A stretch of 64,000 bases of DNA from NCBI RefSeq assembly GCF_040712315.1, contig NC_134017.1:80481987-80545986 (forward strand). The letters run 5' to 3'. Position numbers and translations under genes: made by a program. Shown one piece after another: positions 34,977-47,465 of this stretch. Within the stretch, counting starts at the first letter, position 1. Each line of letters opens with the position of its first letter. The notes below the pieces were generated by a model. It saw nothing but the letters and a program-made list of their open reading frames with translations. It made no database searches and was not told the origin of the DNA. Source of the stretch: Castanea sativa (Eukaryota; Streptophyta; Magnoliopsida; Fagales; Fagaceae).

Positions 34977-35769
34977 TGCCACAAACAAACAAACAAACAG
35001 TCAATGAGCCACACAAAGAAATATTATCTCTCTTATCTGTATATAATACAAGAGACAAAGAGAGAGTCACAAACACAATCTACACAGAGTAACAGTCACA
35101 AAGCCAAAAATTCCCAAGAAAAAAAAAAACACAGGCCGCAGCAGTGCACAGATTCAATCCTTGAGACTTGAAGGAAACTAGGAAAGGATCATATATTTAA
35201 GTACCTGTGATTGTGAAGGCTTAAGCCTTAAGCAATCGGTGGCGGCGACAGCTAAGGAGGGCTCACGACTCACGTGATGATGGCGCGCCAGCGTCGGCGT
35301 GGGTGGGTACTCAGTGGCTCACTCAACCTCGTCACTTCGTGCCTCTCTATCTCTCTGTCTCATCGCGGCATCGTGCCTCTCTATCTCTTTATCTCGTCGC
35401 ACCTCACTATCTCTCTCTCTTTTCTGTTTCCTTTCTTTTCTTTTCTTTTTCCTTTGGCTTTCAATTTCTCCATTAGGCGTTAGGTTTTCTGTTGAGTTTT
35501 TTTTTTTTTTTTTTTTCTTTTTGGGATTTACATGGGTCATGGCATGGGCAGATGGGCTCTTGCCTCTGGGCTGGACAGCCGGGCTTGGAAGTTGGAACTC
35601 TTGAATTTTGGGAGGGGGCTGGCCTGAGCGGGAGGGGGGCTGAGCAAAAAACTAAGGGGGGGCCAATTTTTTTTTTTTTTTTTTTTGAAAAATTTAAGCT
35701 GTTTAAAAAAAAATTTTGGCCCGTGGGGGGGGGGGGGGTGCCTAGGCCCCCACCTGGGTCCATCCCTGG

Positions 35770-37639
35770 GTATGGAGAGGAACAAATGGAGATTAATTTG
35801 TGGGTTTGCAAGGACTTAAACTAGAGAATAATTTTTGATCTTCAACAGGCTGAAACTCGCCTAATATAGAAAAATCTACACTAATTAAGTATTAGAGAGT
35901 GCCGTAGTGACAAAGGTTTATTACTCTAATTTCTTTTGGTTGGGTCAGCCGGATATATATTTGTTCAGTACTAGGATGTCCACCATCTAAGTAAGGCTAT
36001 TGGGACAATATTAAAGGAACTGAAGTCAAGACTGTGACTTATAACCAATGCTTGAGTGAGCACTCGTCCTCTAGCCTTGATTCCTCTAGCACTCGTCCTA
36101 GAGAGTGCCCTAGGACTTTTTCTTAACCTCGGACTTAGGACACCAACAAAACAGCTCACACATATTCATAAATGTAGCCAAATTTGTACATAATCTCTAT
36201 TATTATTATGCACGGGTGGTCCTAGGACCACCCTCACTTGTCAAAAAAAAAAATTATATATGAAAAAAAAAATTATATAAAAAATTATTTTAAATTAATA
36301 TGTCCTGAGATCATCCTGACTTGAAAATATTGTATATATATACTTCAAAAATATATATTATTTACTAAATTAACCTATTTTGACCACCTTAATAACAATG
36401 TTGAAAACTTTTACTTGATACTCATAAAAATTTGAGTTCAATAAATATAAGAGTAATGCTATATCTACAACATTTTCACAATAAATTTTATATGGTAAAC
36501 TATTACTAATTCTAATTCGAGTTCAATATTGACATGTTTTACCCACCAATAACAGGCTAACAACTTGTTGCATAAAATTTGTTATGAAATTGTTGTGGTC
36601 ATTTATTATTCTCATATCAGCATTTTCAATTTGCCATATTTTTTTTTTCTTATTCTCTTTGTTAATATAAAAAATTGTAATATTTCATGTGTTTGCATTT
36701 TTTTTTTTTTTGGTGACATTGATATATTCAAATTGTCTTTTTACTAAATTTTGTATAATTTAAATTTCTTAGTGAGTAAGCTAAAACAAATTCTTAGACC
36801 AGCAGCTATAATTATGAACAAAAGTCGGCTAGAGATAAAAGAAAAGCCTGAAGAAATAAAAGGGGCACCATTTGGCCATTTGAGTAAAGTTACTATTAGG
36901 GGCCTAGCCAACTACATCATTTAATGAGGTCTTTTATCAAAGTGTGGGCTAGACACAATACATCATTTGTGTGAAAATCCATATAATTCAATTTCTTTAC
37001 GCACCAATTGTCAACTGTAGGTGCCTTTTGCATTGATGGGCTAAGGCCCATTTTCCTATGGGTCGGAGAATTGGACTTGCCCCACTATTCTAGTAGAACC
37101 TTGCTAAAGGGCTAGTTTTTGCACAAACCCAACATCCAAAATAAAGACAACAAGCACTAACAAATACATGTGTATTAGTCCACAAATATCAGTACACATT
37201 TATAAATTTAAGAGCAAATATCTTATAGCAGGAAGGTTAGTTAGGGAAGCCATTAGCATAACCAATGCAGCAGAATGCAAAATGATATAGTAGAATATAA
37301 AATGATGAGTTTTTTCCGCAAGAAGTGAACTAAAGAGAACTTAAACCTCAACTTGGACAATCTTGTTATTGGGCTAAGCCTTATATCCTTATTTATCAAA
37401 GGTTAAAAGATTTACAAGTACAACCCTTGATAAGTAAGGTTATTTAAGGGTCTATTGTCCCACAAAATAAGATTAAAAAAAAATAAAAAAATAAAAACAA
37501 CCACAATCATACACAAAAAGCACATACTACAACTAAATATATCAAAAATCCAATATATGCAGTCAAATACATCAAAAGTTCAATGTAACCAAATACAAAT
37601 ATAGAAGATAAATCCATTTAGCAAAAGAACTAAATTAAG
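35770..37639. other. Second copy of the DNA upstream of OSC exon 1
   Basis: Pairs with 18440-19847. It contains the perfect palindrome at 36214-36233 (gggtggtcctaggaccaccc). Bases 37008-37439 are present only here (see separate entry). No gene recognised. Confidence 0.7.
37008..37439. other. 432-base segment absent from the copy-1 counterpart
   Basis: In copy 1 'cgcatcaatttatttaagg' is continuous; here 'cgcaccaa' is followed by ttgtcaactgtaggtgcc and about 430 bases before 'ttatttaaggg' resumes. I see no inverted ends or certain target duplication, so it may be an insertion here or a deletion in copy 1. Confidence 0.55.
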
Positions 37640-37960
37640 GGTTTTCTAAGCCACAATTCACCATCCTTATTATAAACACATGATATTGCTCCAAGTGCTT
37701 CGGTTCGAACAGTCACATCAGCCTCTGAAGTAAAATTACAAAGGAGAGGTTCTAAACCATTTGCTTCCATTACTAGTTGTTGACTACGGGGATTGGTCTG
37801 GATAAATGGTTGTTACAACTTCTACAGCCTTTGCACGAATATTTGAGTGGGAGTTTTCCAGGTAACCAAGGAGAGGAACCAAACCACCAATTGAATGAAG
37901 ATCCGTAGCATATCCATTAACAGCCAAAACATGAGGCGTACTCTTTACACAACAAGTATA
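37640..37960 (-). pseudogene. Fes1A-like fragment, copy 2
   Basis: Same armadillo exon as 19848-20198. Here the codon after RT is intact (RTEALGAISCVYNKDGELW), but a frameshift near 37800 breaks the AEVVTTI..QTNPRSQQL stretch. Copies 1 and 2 therefore carry different lesions in the same piece. It is not a functional gene. Confidence 0.75.
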
Positions 37961-38189
37961 TACAAATAACTAGTTACACAAAAGACCAACCCTTCAAATT
38001 CTCTTTAACTCAACTAAATCAGTAGGAAGACTGTAAGACAAAGGAACGAGGGGACTTAAAAAAAAAATCTGGCTGATTTTTCAAGTGTATTCCCTGGGTT
38101 TTTTTTTTTTTTTAATTATTATTAGAAAAATAGCTAATTAACCTAGAACAGAAGAAAACCCAAAAAAAAACCTTTCTTACAGGGCATCA

Positions 38190-38577
38190 GTGACATACTT
38201 AGAGCCTGAGCAGCAGCTAATCTCTTACGATAATCCTTGTTCAACAGCCTCTTCACAAAGTCAATTGCATCAGGAGACAAAGATGGCCGAGGGGCTTCAT
38301 CAAAGCTTGGAACTGCCTTGAGGACAGCTCGGAAGATGCCAGATTCTATGTAAGCAATAACACCAATCGGTCCCATATGATCTATGTAAAACTTCAGGAG
38401 CCACATAATGGGAACTTCCTACGATATCATTCAACCTCCCAACTATAGAAACTTCTCATTATTAGACCATAACTCTGCTTTTTTAAAGTAATCAGAGAGA
38501 CAAATCTCAGGTAGTAGTCCTGACCTGGCTTTACATAGTCAGAGAGTCCAAAATCAATGGGCTTGAGCGGGGAATTT
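38190..38577 (-). pseudogene. CDPK-related kinase fragments, copy 2
   Basis: 38577-38525 repeats the DFG exon (SPLKPIDFGLSDYVKP, donor after CCAG). 38406-38190 gives [40 protein letters not shown] and [11 protein letters not shown], the C-lobe of plant CRK kinases. A deletion joins IGVIAYI to ESGIF, removing the usual residues between, and the activation-loop part is frameshifted. It is cut on its 5' side at 38578 by the gag-only element. Confidence 0.8.
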
Positions 38578-39757
38578 TTAAGTATACATTTCATTGGTAA
38601 AGCTAGCATCTCCATCATCATCATTCGAAGCATCATCGTCATCACCATCATCATCCTCAGACTCGGAAGCCACAAGAGGTGGTGGAGGAGAAACCTCAGG
38701 AGCAAAACCACCCATGGTCGCCTGTCGCCAAGTAATGCGACCAACACGAACATTCACCTGATACAACTCCGTAGAGAGCGTATCTAGGCGAGCATCCATG
38801 CACTAAAGCTGTGTCATGATGTCTCCTAGTGACACATCGCTCGTGGAAGAGGAGGGAGAGGATGAGGCTCGAGCAAATTGAGATGGAGCCGAATGGGAGG
38901 AAGGAGCTGCTGAAACTGTCTGTTGCGACCTAAACTGCGCCTCACTATGTTTTACGGTAGTGGCGTCTATGGCACACATGACATGAAAGGGGTCGAACAC
39001 GGGAAAAGGGATGGAAAAATGGCATAAAATCCTCGTGACAGCGGAAGGAAAAATGAGCTTATCATGGGTAGCCGAATCCCTATACACATCTATGATAGAA
39101 ATGATAAAATGTGAGGGAAAATCTATGGAAAGATCCTCAAGAAAAGACAACAGAAAAGGAGCCCGAGGCTTTGTGATAGAGTTGTAGTGAGAGAGAGGAT
39201 ATAACACAAAAGTCATCACCATGTTCAAGAAACGAGGACCTTTAGTAAAAGGTCAACATGATGTAAACTAACACTCACCCCAAACAGTTGGGCGCTCACA
39301 GCAGGTAGAGATCATATCGTCTTTGGACACAGTCTGTAGAAGCTCGCAACCAGGGTAGTTAGGATGCGCAACCCTCGGAATATGAAGCACATCAGATACT
39401 AACTCTGGTGTGACTACTATACGCATACCTCGAACGCGAGTGTGAAAGAGAGGTACTGAAGTATCAGTTCCATGCATGTTGGAGTAGAACTCCTAGATTA
39501 GCATGGAAGGACATGTGACCGGGACGTCACACAGTGGCTCCCATTCCCATTTGTGAATGACATTAAGAAGGTCAGCGTCGGCGAAGTCCGCCAAAATAAC
39601 TTGGCGTTCCGAATGAACACCTCGTTTAGAAAAGTTCTCCGAGAAGTCATTTTGGGCATCCTCATCATGGAACCAAGGAGGGAGTAGGATTAGAAGACGA
39701 AAAGGCCCTAGAATGGAGAGGGTTCTAGGATGGAATAGACTTACGTTTTGGTGCCAT
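38578..39757 (-). pseudogene. Second ORF of element 1 ('putative plant transposon protein')
   Basis: Starts MAPKRKS near 39757 and ends at TAA 38578-38580. Recognisable blocks: EFYSNMHGTDTSVPLFHTRV, RGMRIVVTPELVSDVLHIPR, NMVMTFVLYPLSHYNSITKP, SIIDVYRDSATHDKLIFPSA, then a Ser/Pro/Ala-rich linker and a short heptad stretch (MDARLDTLSTELYQV). This protein type recurs in LTR elements of trees; its function is unknown to me. Frame breaks near 39720, 39485, 39260 and 38800 show decay. The tail is Asp/Asn-rich. Confidence 0.7.
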
Positions 39758-41822
39758 AGACACTACTAACGTAAATAGAAAGAGAGGGGGAAAGAAAGAA
39801 ACACTCAGAGAAGTCCCAAACCAATTCAAATATAATAGGAATATTGAAAAGAGAGAACATATGCATGGGAAATGCATGAAGATATGACATGCAATATGAA
39901 GAGCATCATGGGCTCAACCTAGTCCAAACCTACCATCACACAAACAGTTTGTACACATCTAAATGCATGAGAATACTATTAAAATGTGAATGCGATGCAA
40001 TGCATGGAGTTTTTATGATCAAATCTACAAAACCCATCCCAAAAATTGCAACAATAACTAATCAATTTTGGAAAAACCCCAAAAATTTTCAAGAATCCCA
40101 AAAACTAGGTTTCAAAACATCATGTAAATGAAGAAGATTAGAAGCTTACCAAGTGAAGGAAAGCTTGAAAAAAAATGAAGAAACCTTGGGTAGAGATTTG
40201 GAGTGAGAGAGAGAGAGGTTTGGATGGTGAAGAGACAGAGCTATCGAGAGAGAGATCGAGAGAAAAAAGAAGCTAGATCACACAGAGCCTTTAAATAGAG
40301 GTTTAGTAAATCTCGACGTATACAAATATCGAGAGGAGTCGAGTCAGGTGTCAGGAAAAACAACTTCAAAAGATAGAGCTATCGAGAAGGTGTCGAGGAA
40401 CAAATCAAAGACATAAAAAATAGATGCTCAATCGATCCACCAGGTGTCGAGAAATTGTCGAGATTGCGATAAAAAAAAAAGGCTAAGAAGCTCGACAAAT
40501 AGCCAAGTATCGAGGAGGTGTCGAGGAGGTGTTGAGCCAGCTTTTAAAAGCAGTTTTTCGTGAAGGGAAAAACACAGACATAAATGCAATCACGCATGCA
40601 ACTCAACCAATGATCCAATCAACATATTAGACTCTCAAAAACATCTCTCAACAACGAATTCAAGCACATGGATCCCAAAACACACACACACACAACAAGT
40701 CTAACCAATTTTATGTTTCAAAAATAAGTTAAGACAGTTTAGTGAGCATACATCAACACATGTAAACTTTGTGATGGCCAAATCACATTGTACCTGCACA
40801 TGTATCAAAAGCAACAAAGAATATTGCGTGTTGTGTGTGAAATCATCGTAAGAATGCATAAGTGTCTCTAAGTTATGACGATTTGAGATATGAGAAAATC
40901 ACTTTAACTCACACAGAATCATAACTATTTGCTGGGGACTATTACCTTTGAGGTACATCCTATAACCCACATATCTCTTAGAAAACATGCTTGCAATCAT
41001 ATTTAAAGAATTTTTGTTCTTTTTGCTTTTATTTTCTTTGCATATTTTCTTTTTATTAAGCAAATCATGCATGGGTATACAAAGGAGAGAAAAGAAATAC
41101 CCAATTATGTTAAGCTTTTGACATTGCACTTTTGCTATGCTAAAGCATATATTTATCATTGACATTGCACTTTTGCTATGTCGAAGCATACAGATGTCAT
41201 ATCATGATTGGTAGGTTACAGTGGTGAGATGATTATTTATGCCTTTCTCTTAGGATTTTCTAGTCCTACCCGTCAAAAAGAGTGATACGAGTGTTAAGTA
41301 CAAAAGATCACTTAACCTTACTCATCACAAACAAAGAGTCACAAAGTTCATTTGCTTAGTTTGTGCATAAGAATGCTCATCTAAGCTACAAGAGATACAA
41401 AGTTTAGAAAACTCTGTTTCAATGGCCATTTTAAGATTCACAAGAACCAATGTACACAAACACACACTATTTGTATTTTTCAATTTTTTTTATTTTTATC
41501 TGAAAAACAAAGTAAAACAAAAACTGAAAGTAAGCAAACAAACATGTTAAACAAAGCAAAACAATGCATAAGACTAGACTGACTCAAAAACGGTAAGGCA
41601 AAACACATAAGTGATGCAAAAACAAAATCAAGAAGGGGAGAGAGTGAAAAAGTGAAAAAATCACTTGGAACCCTTTTCCTTCCACACCTTGGAAGAACCT
41701 TTCCTTTTTGCAAACCCTTGAACCGGTGATGAGGGGGAAGAATTGAAACCGTTCAAGTTCGAAAGGAACATGAGAGCTTTGAGAAGATCTCCAAGAGGAG
41801 CAAGAGAGGTTTGAAGCTGATT
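39758..41822. other. Non-coding interior of element 1
   Basis: Between gag and the second ORF. It contains GA-rich tracts (40206-40220, 40240-40265) and a cluster of TCGA-containing phrases at 40310-40545 (tcgagaggagtcgag, aggtgtcgaggaac). The counterpart in element 2 is 50323-52250. Confidence 0.65.
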
Positions 41823-44099
41823 CTAGTTCCCAGATGCTATCATGCTATTGCTCTGTTGAGTGGCTAACCACTTATAGCAATTTGGTCGAGTATGACCGGT
41901 AATACCACAATGATGACAGAGATGCTGCTTCTTCTGTTTAGGCTTTTGAGAGTTAGCCTTCTTAGTCCTAGGGTTTTTAGTTTCCTTCCTCTCAAGATTA
42001 GGGGGTGCTCCTAAGATGGATTTACCCTTGTCTAGGTTCTCATTTGCTAATTCAGTTTTAACATCATTGTTCTTAATTTTAATGTTATTAGCAGGAGGAA
42101 CAAAAATAGTAGTACTAGCAGAAGCAATATTAGAAGAAGATAATTCATACCCTAAACCGGTTTGATCAGAAGCAGATTTCTGAATGCTGAGCATCTCATC
42201 CAGCTTCGTACTTGATGTCCTCTCCAATTGAGCTCTAACTTGAAACAGCTCCGCTTCAAGCTTCTTGGTCTTCTCAACCAAGAAATTGTTCTCAAATCTC
42301 AGTGCCCCAATAGTCTGATTAGTTTCATTAAACTTAGTGGAAAGCTCCTCACAGTCAAGTTCCACATCACTGAGGTTCTTGGTGGCTAGCCTATAGAGTT
42401 TCTCATGCTTCTCAGAAAGCTTGTACAGTTTCTCATAGGCTGTATGTATATCATCTTGATCATCCATCTTTTCAAACTTGGATTCCACCAATTCCTCTTC
42501 TTCATCCACATCTTCAAAAATCCCTTCAATAGGATTAACAGTGGTAGTGAAGGCATTTAAAATTCCGTCATCCTCATTGTCGGAATCATCCTCAGGCTCA
42601 ATGTCGCTCAAAGTAGCAGCAAGTTCCTTGCTCTTCCCAATGCTCTTGAGATATGTGGGACACTCCTGTTTCATATGACCGAAGCCTTGACACTGGAAGC
42701 ACTTAGGTCCTACGGGAATAGTGTACTAACCATCATCCCTAGCATCCTTCTTCCCTTTATCTTGGCTCTTGAATTGAGAAGAACTGGATTGCCTACGGTC
42801 CTTGTCGAAGCCTTTTACATTGGCATTTTTCATGAATTTCTTGAATTGCATGGTGATGTAGGACTTCATCTTAGAATCTTCATCAAACTTAGTGGAAAGC
42901 TCCTCACGGTCAAGTTCCACATCACTGAGGTTCTTGGTGGCTAGCCTATAGATTTTCTCATGCTTCTCAAAAAGCTTGTACAGTTTCTCATAGGCTGTAT
43001 GGATATCATCTTGATCATCCATCTTTTCAAACTTGGATTCCACCAATTCCTCTTCTTCATCCACATCTTCAACAATTCCTTCAGTAGGATTGACAGTGGT
43101 AGTGAAGGTATTCAAAATTTTGTCATCCTCATTGTTAGAATCATCCTCAGGCTTAGTGTCGCTCAAAGTAGCAGCAAGTGCCTTGCTCTTCCCAATGCTC
43201 TTGAGATATGTGGGACACTCCTGTTTCATGTGACCGAAGCCTTGACACCCGAAGCACTTAGGTCCTACGGGAATAGTGTACTGACCGCCATCCCTAGCAT
43301 CCTTCTTCCCTTTATCTTGGCTCTTGAACTGAGAAGAACTAGATTGCCTACGGTCCTTGTTAAAGCCTTTTACATTGGCATTTTTCATGAATTTCTTGAA
43401 TTACATGGTGATGTAGGACTTCATCTTAGAATCTTCATCGTCTAAAAACTTATCTATCTCACTGCTCTTGGCCTTTAGTGCCATGCTCTTGCCTTTACCC
43501 GACTTGCCAATTCTTGTCAACCCTAGCTCGTAGGTTTGCAAATTACCAACCAATTTTGTTAGAGGAATCTTGTTAATATCCTTTGATTCCTCTATTGTCG
43601 TGATCTTGGCATGGAATCTCTCGGGTAGAGATCTAAGCACTTTCCTCACAATCTTGGGTTCAAATGGTTTCCCCAAGATTGAAGGCTCAGTTCAAATGTC
43701 CTTGAGCTTGGCATAAAGCTCATCGAATGACTCATCCTCCTCCATCTTAATTTCTTCGAAGCTTGTAGTGAGCCTCTGCAGCTTCAAATCTTTGATAGCC
43801 TTTGTTCCCTCATAGGTTGTCTGAAGGATGGTCCATGCTTCCTTAGTAGTTTCAATGAAGGATATCTTCTTGAACTCCTCATTAGTGACCACAATGAATA
43901 ATGCATTCAATGCTCTGCTATTGAAGTTTGCTTCCTACCAATCGACCGGCGCTTCTTTAGGCTTGGTCCAGCCTATCTCCATAGCTTGCCATACCTTCTC
44001 ATCTAGAGACTGCAAGAACGCTCTCATGCGTACTTTCCAGTATGCAGAGTTAGTAGCATCAAATAATGGAGGTATAATAAGAGACTGACCTCTATCCAT
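41823..44099 (-). pseudogene. Gag-like polyprotein of element 1 (UBN2-type, zinc knuckles)
   Basis: A single frame of about 758 codons, interrupted by only four stops (near 43935, 43690, 43402 and 42727), so it died recently. N-terminal UBN2-type gag: FDATNSAYWKVRMRAFLQSL, TTKEAWTILQTTYEGT, LRSLPERFHAKITTIEES. Then a CX2CX4HX4C knuckle (CFGCQGFGHMKQEC), an acidic region, a coiled coil, and a C-terminal knuckle (CHHCGITGHTRPNC). An in-frame 555-base segment with the first knuckle is duplicated (see repeat entry). Gag packages element RNA; with no pol in the element it would depend on another retrotransposon. Confidence 0.85.
42334..43443. repeat. In-frame 555-base tandem duplication in gag
   Basis: Units at about 43443-42889 and 42888-42334 repeat the segment from DSKMKSYITM through the zinc knuckle to EELSTKF. 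555 is divisible by three, so the frame is kept. Element 2 has a single unit. Confidence 0.9.
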
Positions 44100-44155
44100 G
44101 ACAAACAGGGGTCAATGGATCACACACAAAGATTAACCCTAATTTGAGTGTGCTT

Positions 44156-44167
44156 GCTCTGATACCA
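44156..44167 (-). other. Primer-binding site of element 1
   Basis: Minus strand TGGTATCAGAGC, the complement of the 3' end of plant initiator Met-tRNA, seven bases inside the LTR end. Confidence 0.85.
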
Positions 44168-44174
44168 CTTGAAA

Positions 44175-45154
44175 TGCCAAAAACGTATTGACTCCTTGTG
44201 ATGGATTAATTTATTAATTAGCCAAGTTATTAATTAATCAAATTAACATGCAAATTTCGTGGTAGCACAAACAAATCACCAATTAACTAAGTATGCAACG
44301 GAAATTAAATGACACGGTGATTTGTTTACGAATGGGAAAAACATACACGGCAAAAACCCTACCAGGTGATTTTAAGGTCACCACTACCAAAATTCTACTA
44401 TTATCACAACAAGCGGTTACAAGTAAAGGAATCTCAAGTACCTTACCAACCTACAATTGAACCGTTACCCCAATACCCAATTGGACTTGTTCTGTAGTGA
44501 CAATTTCTCCTTTCAATGCACAGCTCCCAAGTACGTGACTAACCAATTGCGCGGATCCCAGTATTCGACTTCAATCACCAACTAGAGAAGATTATTGGCT
44601 GCAAAGTTTTTCAATTCATCCACATGATGAAGATCAAGAAGATGCTTGGTTACAAAACCCTACGGTGCACATTACACAACAACTTCTTCGCAAGAGAGAT
44701 GAACTAGGGCAAGAACTTTTTCTCTAGTCACAATTTGCTTGAACAAGGATTTCTCAATGCTTGTGCAACTTGTGTTTTCTTTGACGGCCCTTAAAATAAT
44801 CCTTTTATATGTCTAGGCTTAGGAGAAAAGAAAGCTCAAAGACACATCCACGGATTGGAATCAAAACAGAACTTAAAATCTATTTTTTTAAAAACGTCGA
44901 AAGATGGAGATGTCGAGATGCTATCTAGTAGTTGTCGAGCCACGGGGCTGCAACAGCTCTTTAAACTTTGACACATGCTAGCTGTCGAGCTTTAATGAAC
45001 TTGCACTTTTCAGCTTGTTTCTTGGACAGACTTGATGACTTCAACATTTAATCTTGAAACACAGTTTCTTGAAGTAAAGTACATTTTGTCAAAGGATTAG
45101 CCAATTACATAAAAGAATGACATATGTTCTAAATAAGGGAAATATGTCCTTACA
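44175..45154 (-). repeat. 5' LTR of gag-only element 1
   Basis: Minus strand starts TGTAAGGACATATTTCC and ends TTTTTGGCA; 980 bases. Related to the LTR at 47466-48334 (shared 'ggctaatcctttgacaaaat'). It contains TCGA phrases at 44895-44990. Confidence 0.85.
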
Positions 45155-47465
45155 GATTTTTTTAATAGAAAGAATGAAACCAATACTAGCTTATCGTCAA
45201 CCGTGCTTCCTACCAACTCTGCCAACCTCAGGACGGGGATATTTATTTAGCCACACCTGAACCTGCAACTGTTGCCTCTACTCCACCTACTTCTTGTGCC
45301 GACTTCGCCAGCCTCGCAAGGTACCTATTTCCTCCTGCTTCATGCGCTAGGATGGACCTATACCTCCCAGATTGTTTACTTCTCTTCTACAGATTTCCCA
45401 TACTAATCTATTAGTCGGCCTGTATACCAACAAGAGCAACAACTTTTATTCAAAGAGCCACATGTACCACGTGCGTCGCAAGAGCCCCAACAACTGATTT
45501 ATGATTGATATGCTGCATGTTCCCATTTTTGCCCATAACTCCTCAAACGAAACAACTTAACCAAGCTACAAATTGAGTGCCTAGTACAGGTTATTATTCT
45601 AAGGACCAACAAGCCAATGTACATACAAGGAAAAGACCAGACCAATGAACCGAAAGACCGCCTTTACATGCATGCTGTTGACCAGATGAGAGATCTAAAA
45701 AACAAAAGTGGAAAGCCTTTTTCTTGCTTCGCTTACATACTCATTCTATGAGTGGACTAGTCCATTAGGGAATACTCCTTAATGTCATATACTAAATGCT
45801 CGAGGCTCCCCTAATCGGAAGCTGCAGCAGTAGGGGAGTTTCAAGAAGATCGATGAGCACCCATTGATCGAGTTGGGGAGTTTACCTCTGCCTTTTCTTT
45901 CTGATTGATCAAGTAAAAACAATTCAGTTGATTACGAGACTTTCTGATAGAGGATAGTTTCTAGTAGAACTGGAAGGCTTAGTTAAAAGGAAAGAAAAAG
46001 CACTTTCAAGAGATCCTAGTCCAAAAGCCATTTCTCGATAGTTTAGTGAGCACCTAGTACCTTAATCAGAGAGCTTGAACATGCTTTTTGCTTAAAGAAA
46101 GATTGTCATAGAGACGGCTGATACAAATAGGGGACAACTCTTTTTAAAAGAAGAAGTTCGTCTCACACCTCCTAGTGTGCTGCTTCCTACCACTACTTTT
46201 TTAGTCTCCCACACCTCTATTGGTTGAATTTATATTAAAGAGAGAAATTCAAGTTTCTCTAGTGGTATTAGAGTTTCTCTCTTCCTAAATTGGAAATACA
46301 CGTTTTCATTTATGGTTATTTCCCTCGAGTACCCACCCCTCTGTGTAACCCCCTCGTTTAGGCTCATTGATAGCGTGTATAATCAAACCAGGTTGAACTT
46401 AACATGAAAGCTCTTGCGCGGTATCCGTTTTCTTGTTTATTGACCGGATAAGTCTATTTACATGAAGGAATTACATTGAATAAAATAAAGGAATAAAAAC
46501 CTACGGGTGCCCTCCTATGTTGGGACTCCTGCCAAGTGTTCACTGCTCCTACACCTGCTCATGGTTGACTTTATGGCATATTTACTATCTTCGTATATTT
46601 GCTATTTCATATGTGATATTCTTCTTCTCTAGAATAGTGGAATTCAACTTGAATCTCTATTCCTTCAAATCCAGCATGACATGTGTCAAGAAGCATAGTA
46701 CCTCGAGCCATCAATCAAATAAAAGCTATACACTCTTGTTTTGGCTAATTCAATGTAACCATATAAACGAAATCCCATATAGACCTAATAGATGGCCTTC
46801 ATTCTGGGCAGAAAATGATCTATTGAATAAAGGGAACTCCACCTTTGGAAATGATACAACATATTGTAATAAAGGAATTGGTGGATCTCTCCCATCAAAC
46901 GGATCAACGGCATAAAGCATTGGATACACAGGCAGGAGAGCCGGTTTGACCAGGCAAACTAGATGAGCAAGATTGATTTAAAGTGAAAGCACTGTGCCAA
47001 CTTGTGTACAAGATTTATATATGGATTTTAAACAATAGTGAAATCCTCTTCAAAAGTCTTTTTGTACAGGGTGGCTATTCAAGGTCTATTGGCTTTCTTG
47101 CTTATGTAGTACTTTGACTGCTAAGCCTCGCTTATGCACGGAAAAAGATCGTCGATAGGAAAGCTCTATTACGCACCAACGACCACCCCTTCTCTTTCCT
47201 TTTCTCGTCTCCTACCTTAGTCCTTTGCTAGCTTGAATGAATTCCATCTCTTTTTTTTCTTTGTTTGCAAGACTTACTCATAGGATGACCCACAGGTAGA
47301 CCTATACTTGAATGGATAGACTAATACTACAGCTACCGATGTTGTGCCTTCACACCCGAGATGCTCACTTATAGGGTCAGTGCTTCTGCCGCTGCCAAAA
47401 GAAATGCTACCAAGACTAATACTATGAATACTCACCTGAGATGCGGTTTTTTCCGTCACGGAGAT
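45155..47465. other. Possible mitochondrial-origin DNA, left part
   Basis: The texture changes at the LTR border: visibly higher GC than the surroundings (by eye), few homopolymer runs, no nuclear repeat family recognised, many short dead ORFs. This resembles plant mitochondrial intergenic DNA, but I could identify no mitochondrial gene. It may equally be an old unrecognised repeat. Confidence 0.35.

Larger units (their letters stand above)
31962..35769 (-). mobile_element. hAT-family DNA transposon inserted upstream of the relic
   Basis: Its limits are defined by comparison with the uninterrupted copy at 18432-18450. The right end reads inward CAGGGATGGACCCAGG, a typical hAT terminus. The left end begins CGGACCCAGGATTTG and lacks the outermost bases. 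The 8-base duplication is not visible: about 7 bases of the target (atttggc) are lost. Inside is one transposase-like gene on the minus strand (32082-34632). The right third (34640-35769) is non-coding and includes three direct 22-base repeats at 34660-34720 and homopolymer runs. Confidence 0.85.
38578..45154 (-). mobile_element. Gag-only LTR retroelement 1, 3' end truncated
   Basis: Minus-strand order: 5' LTR (45154-44175), primer site for Met-tRNA (44167-44156, TGGTATCAGAGC), gag-like frame (44099-41823), about 2 kb non-coding, second ORF (39757-38578). The element is cut right after the stop codon of the second ORF, so the polypurine tract and 3' LTR are gone. No protease, integrase or reverse transcriptase is seen anywhere. 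This matches the TR-GAG type of non-autonomous plant elements, with an additional ORF. Confidence 0.8.

Noticed and set aside
35299..35824. Overlapping ORFs on both strands in the right part of the hAT element
   Set aside because: Low-complexity CT, T and G runs in the non-coding terminal region; no domain seen.
42478..43445. Plus-strand ORFs opposite the gag gene
   Set aside because: Shadow frames of gag; their duplication simply mirrors the 555-base gag repeat.
43692..43910. Separate small genes along 41823-44099
   Set aside because: All pieces are in one frame separated by single stop codons; they are one decayed gag gene.
46517..46915. 132-codon ORF on the plus strand
   Set aside because: Composition and lack of motifs suggest chance; no mitochondrial gene recognised.
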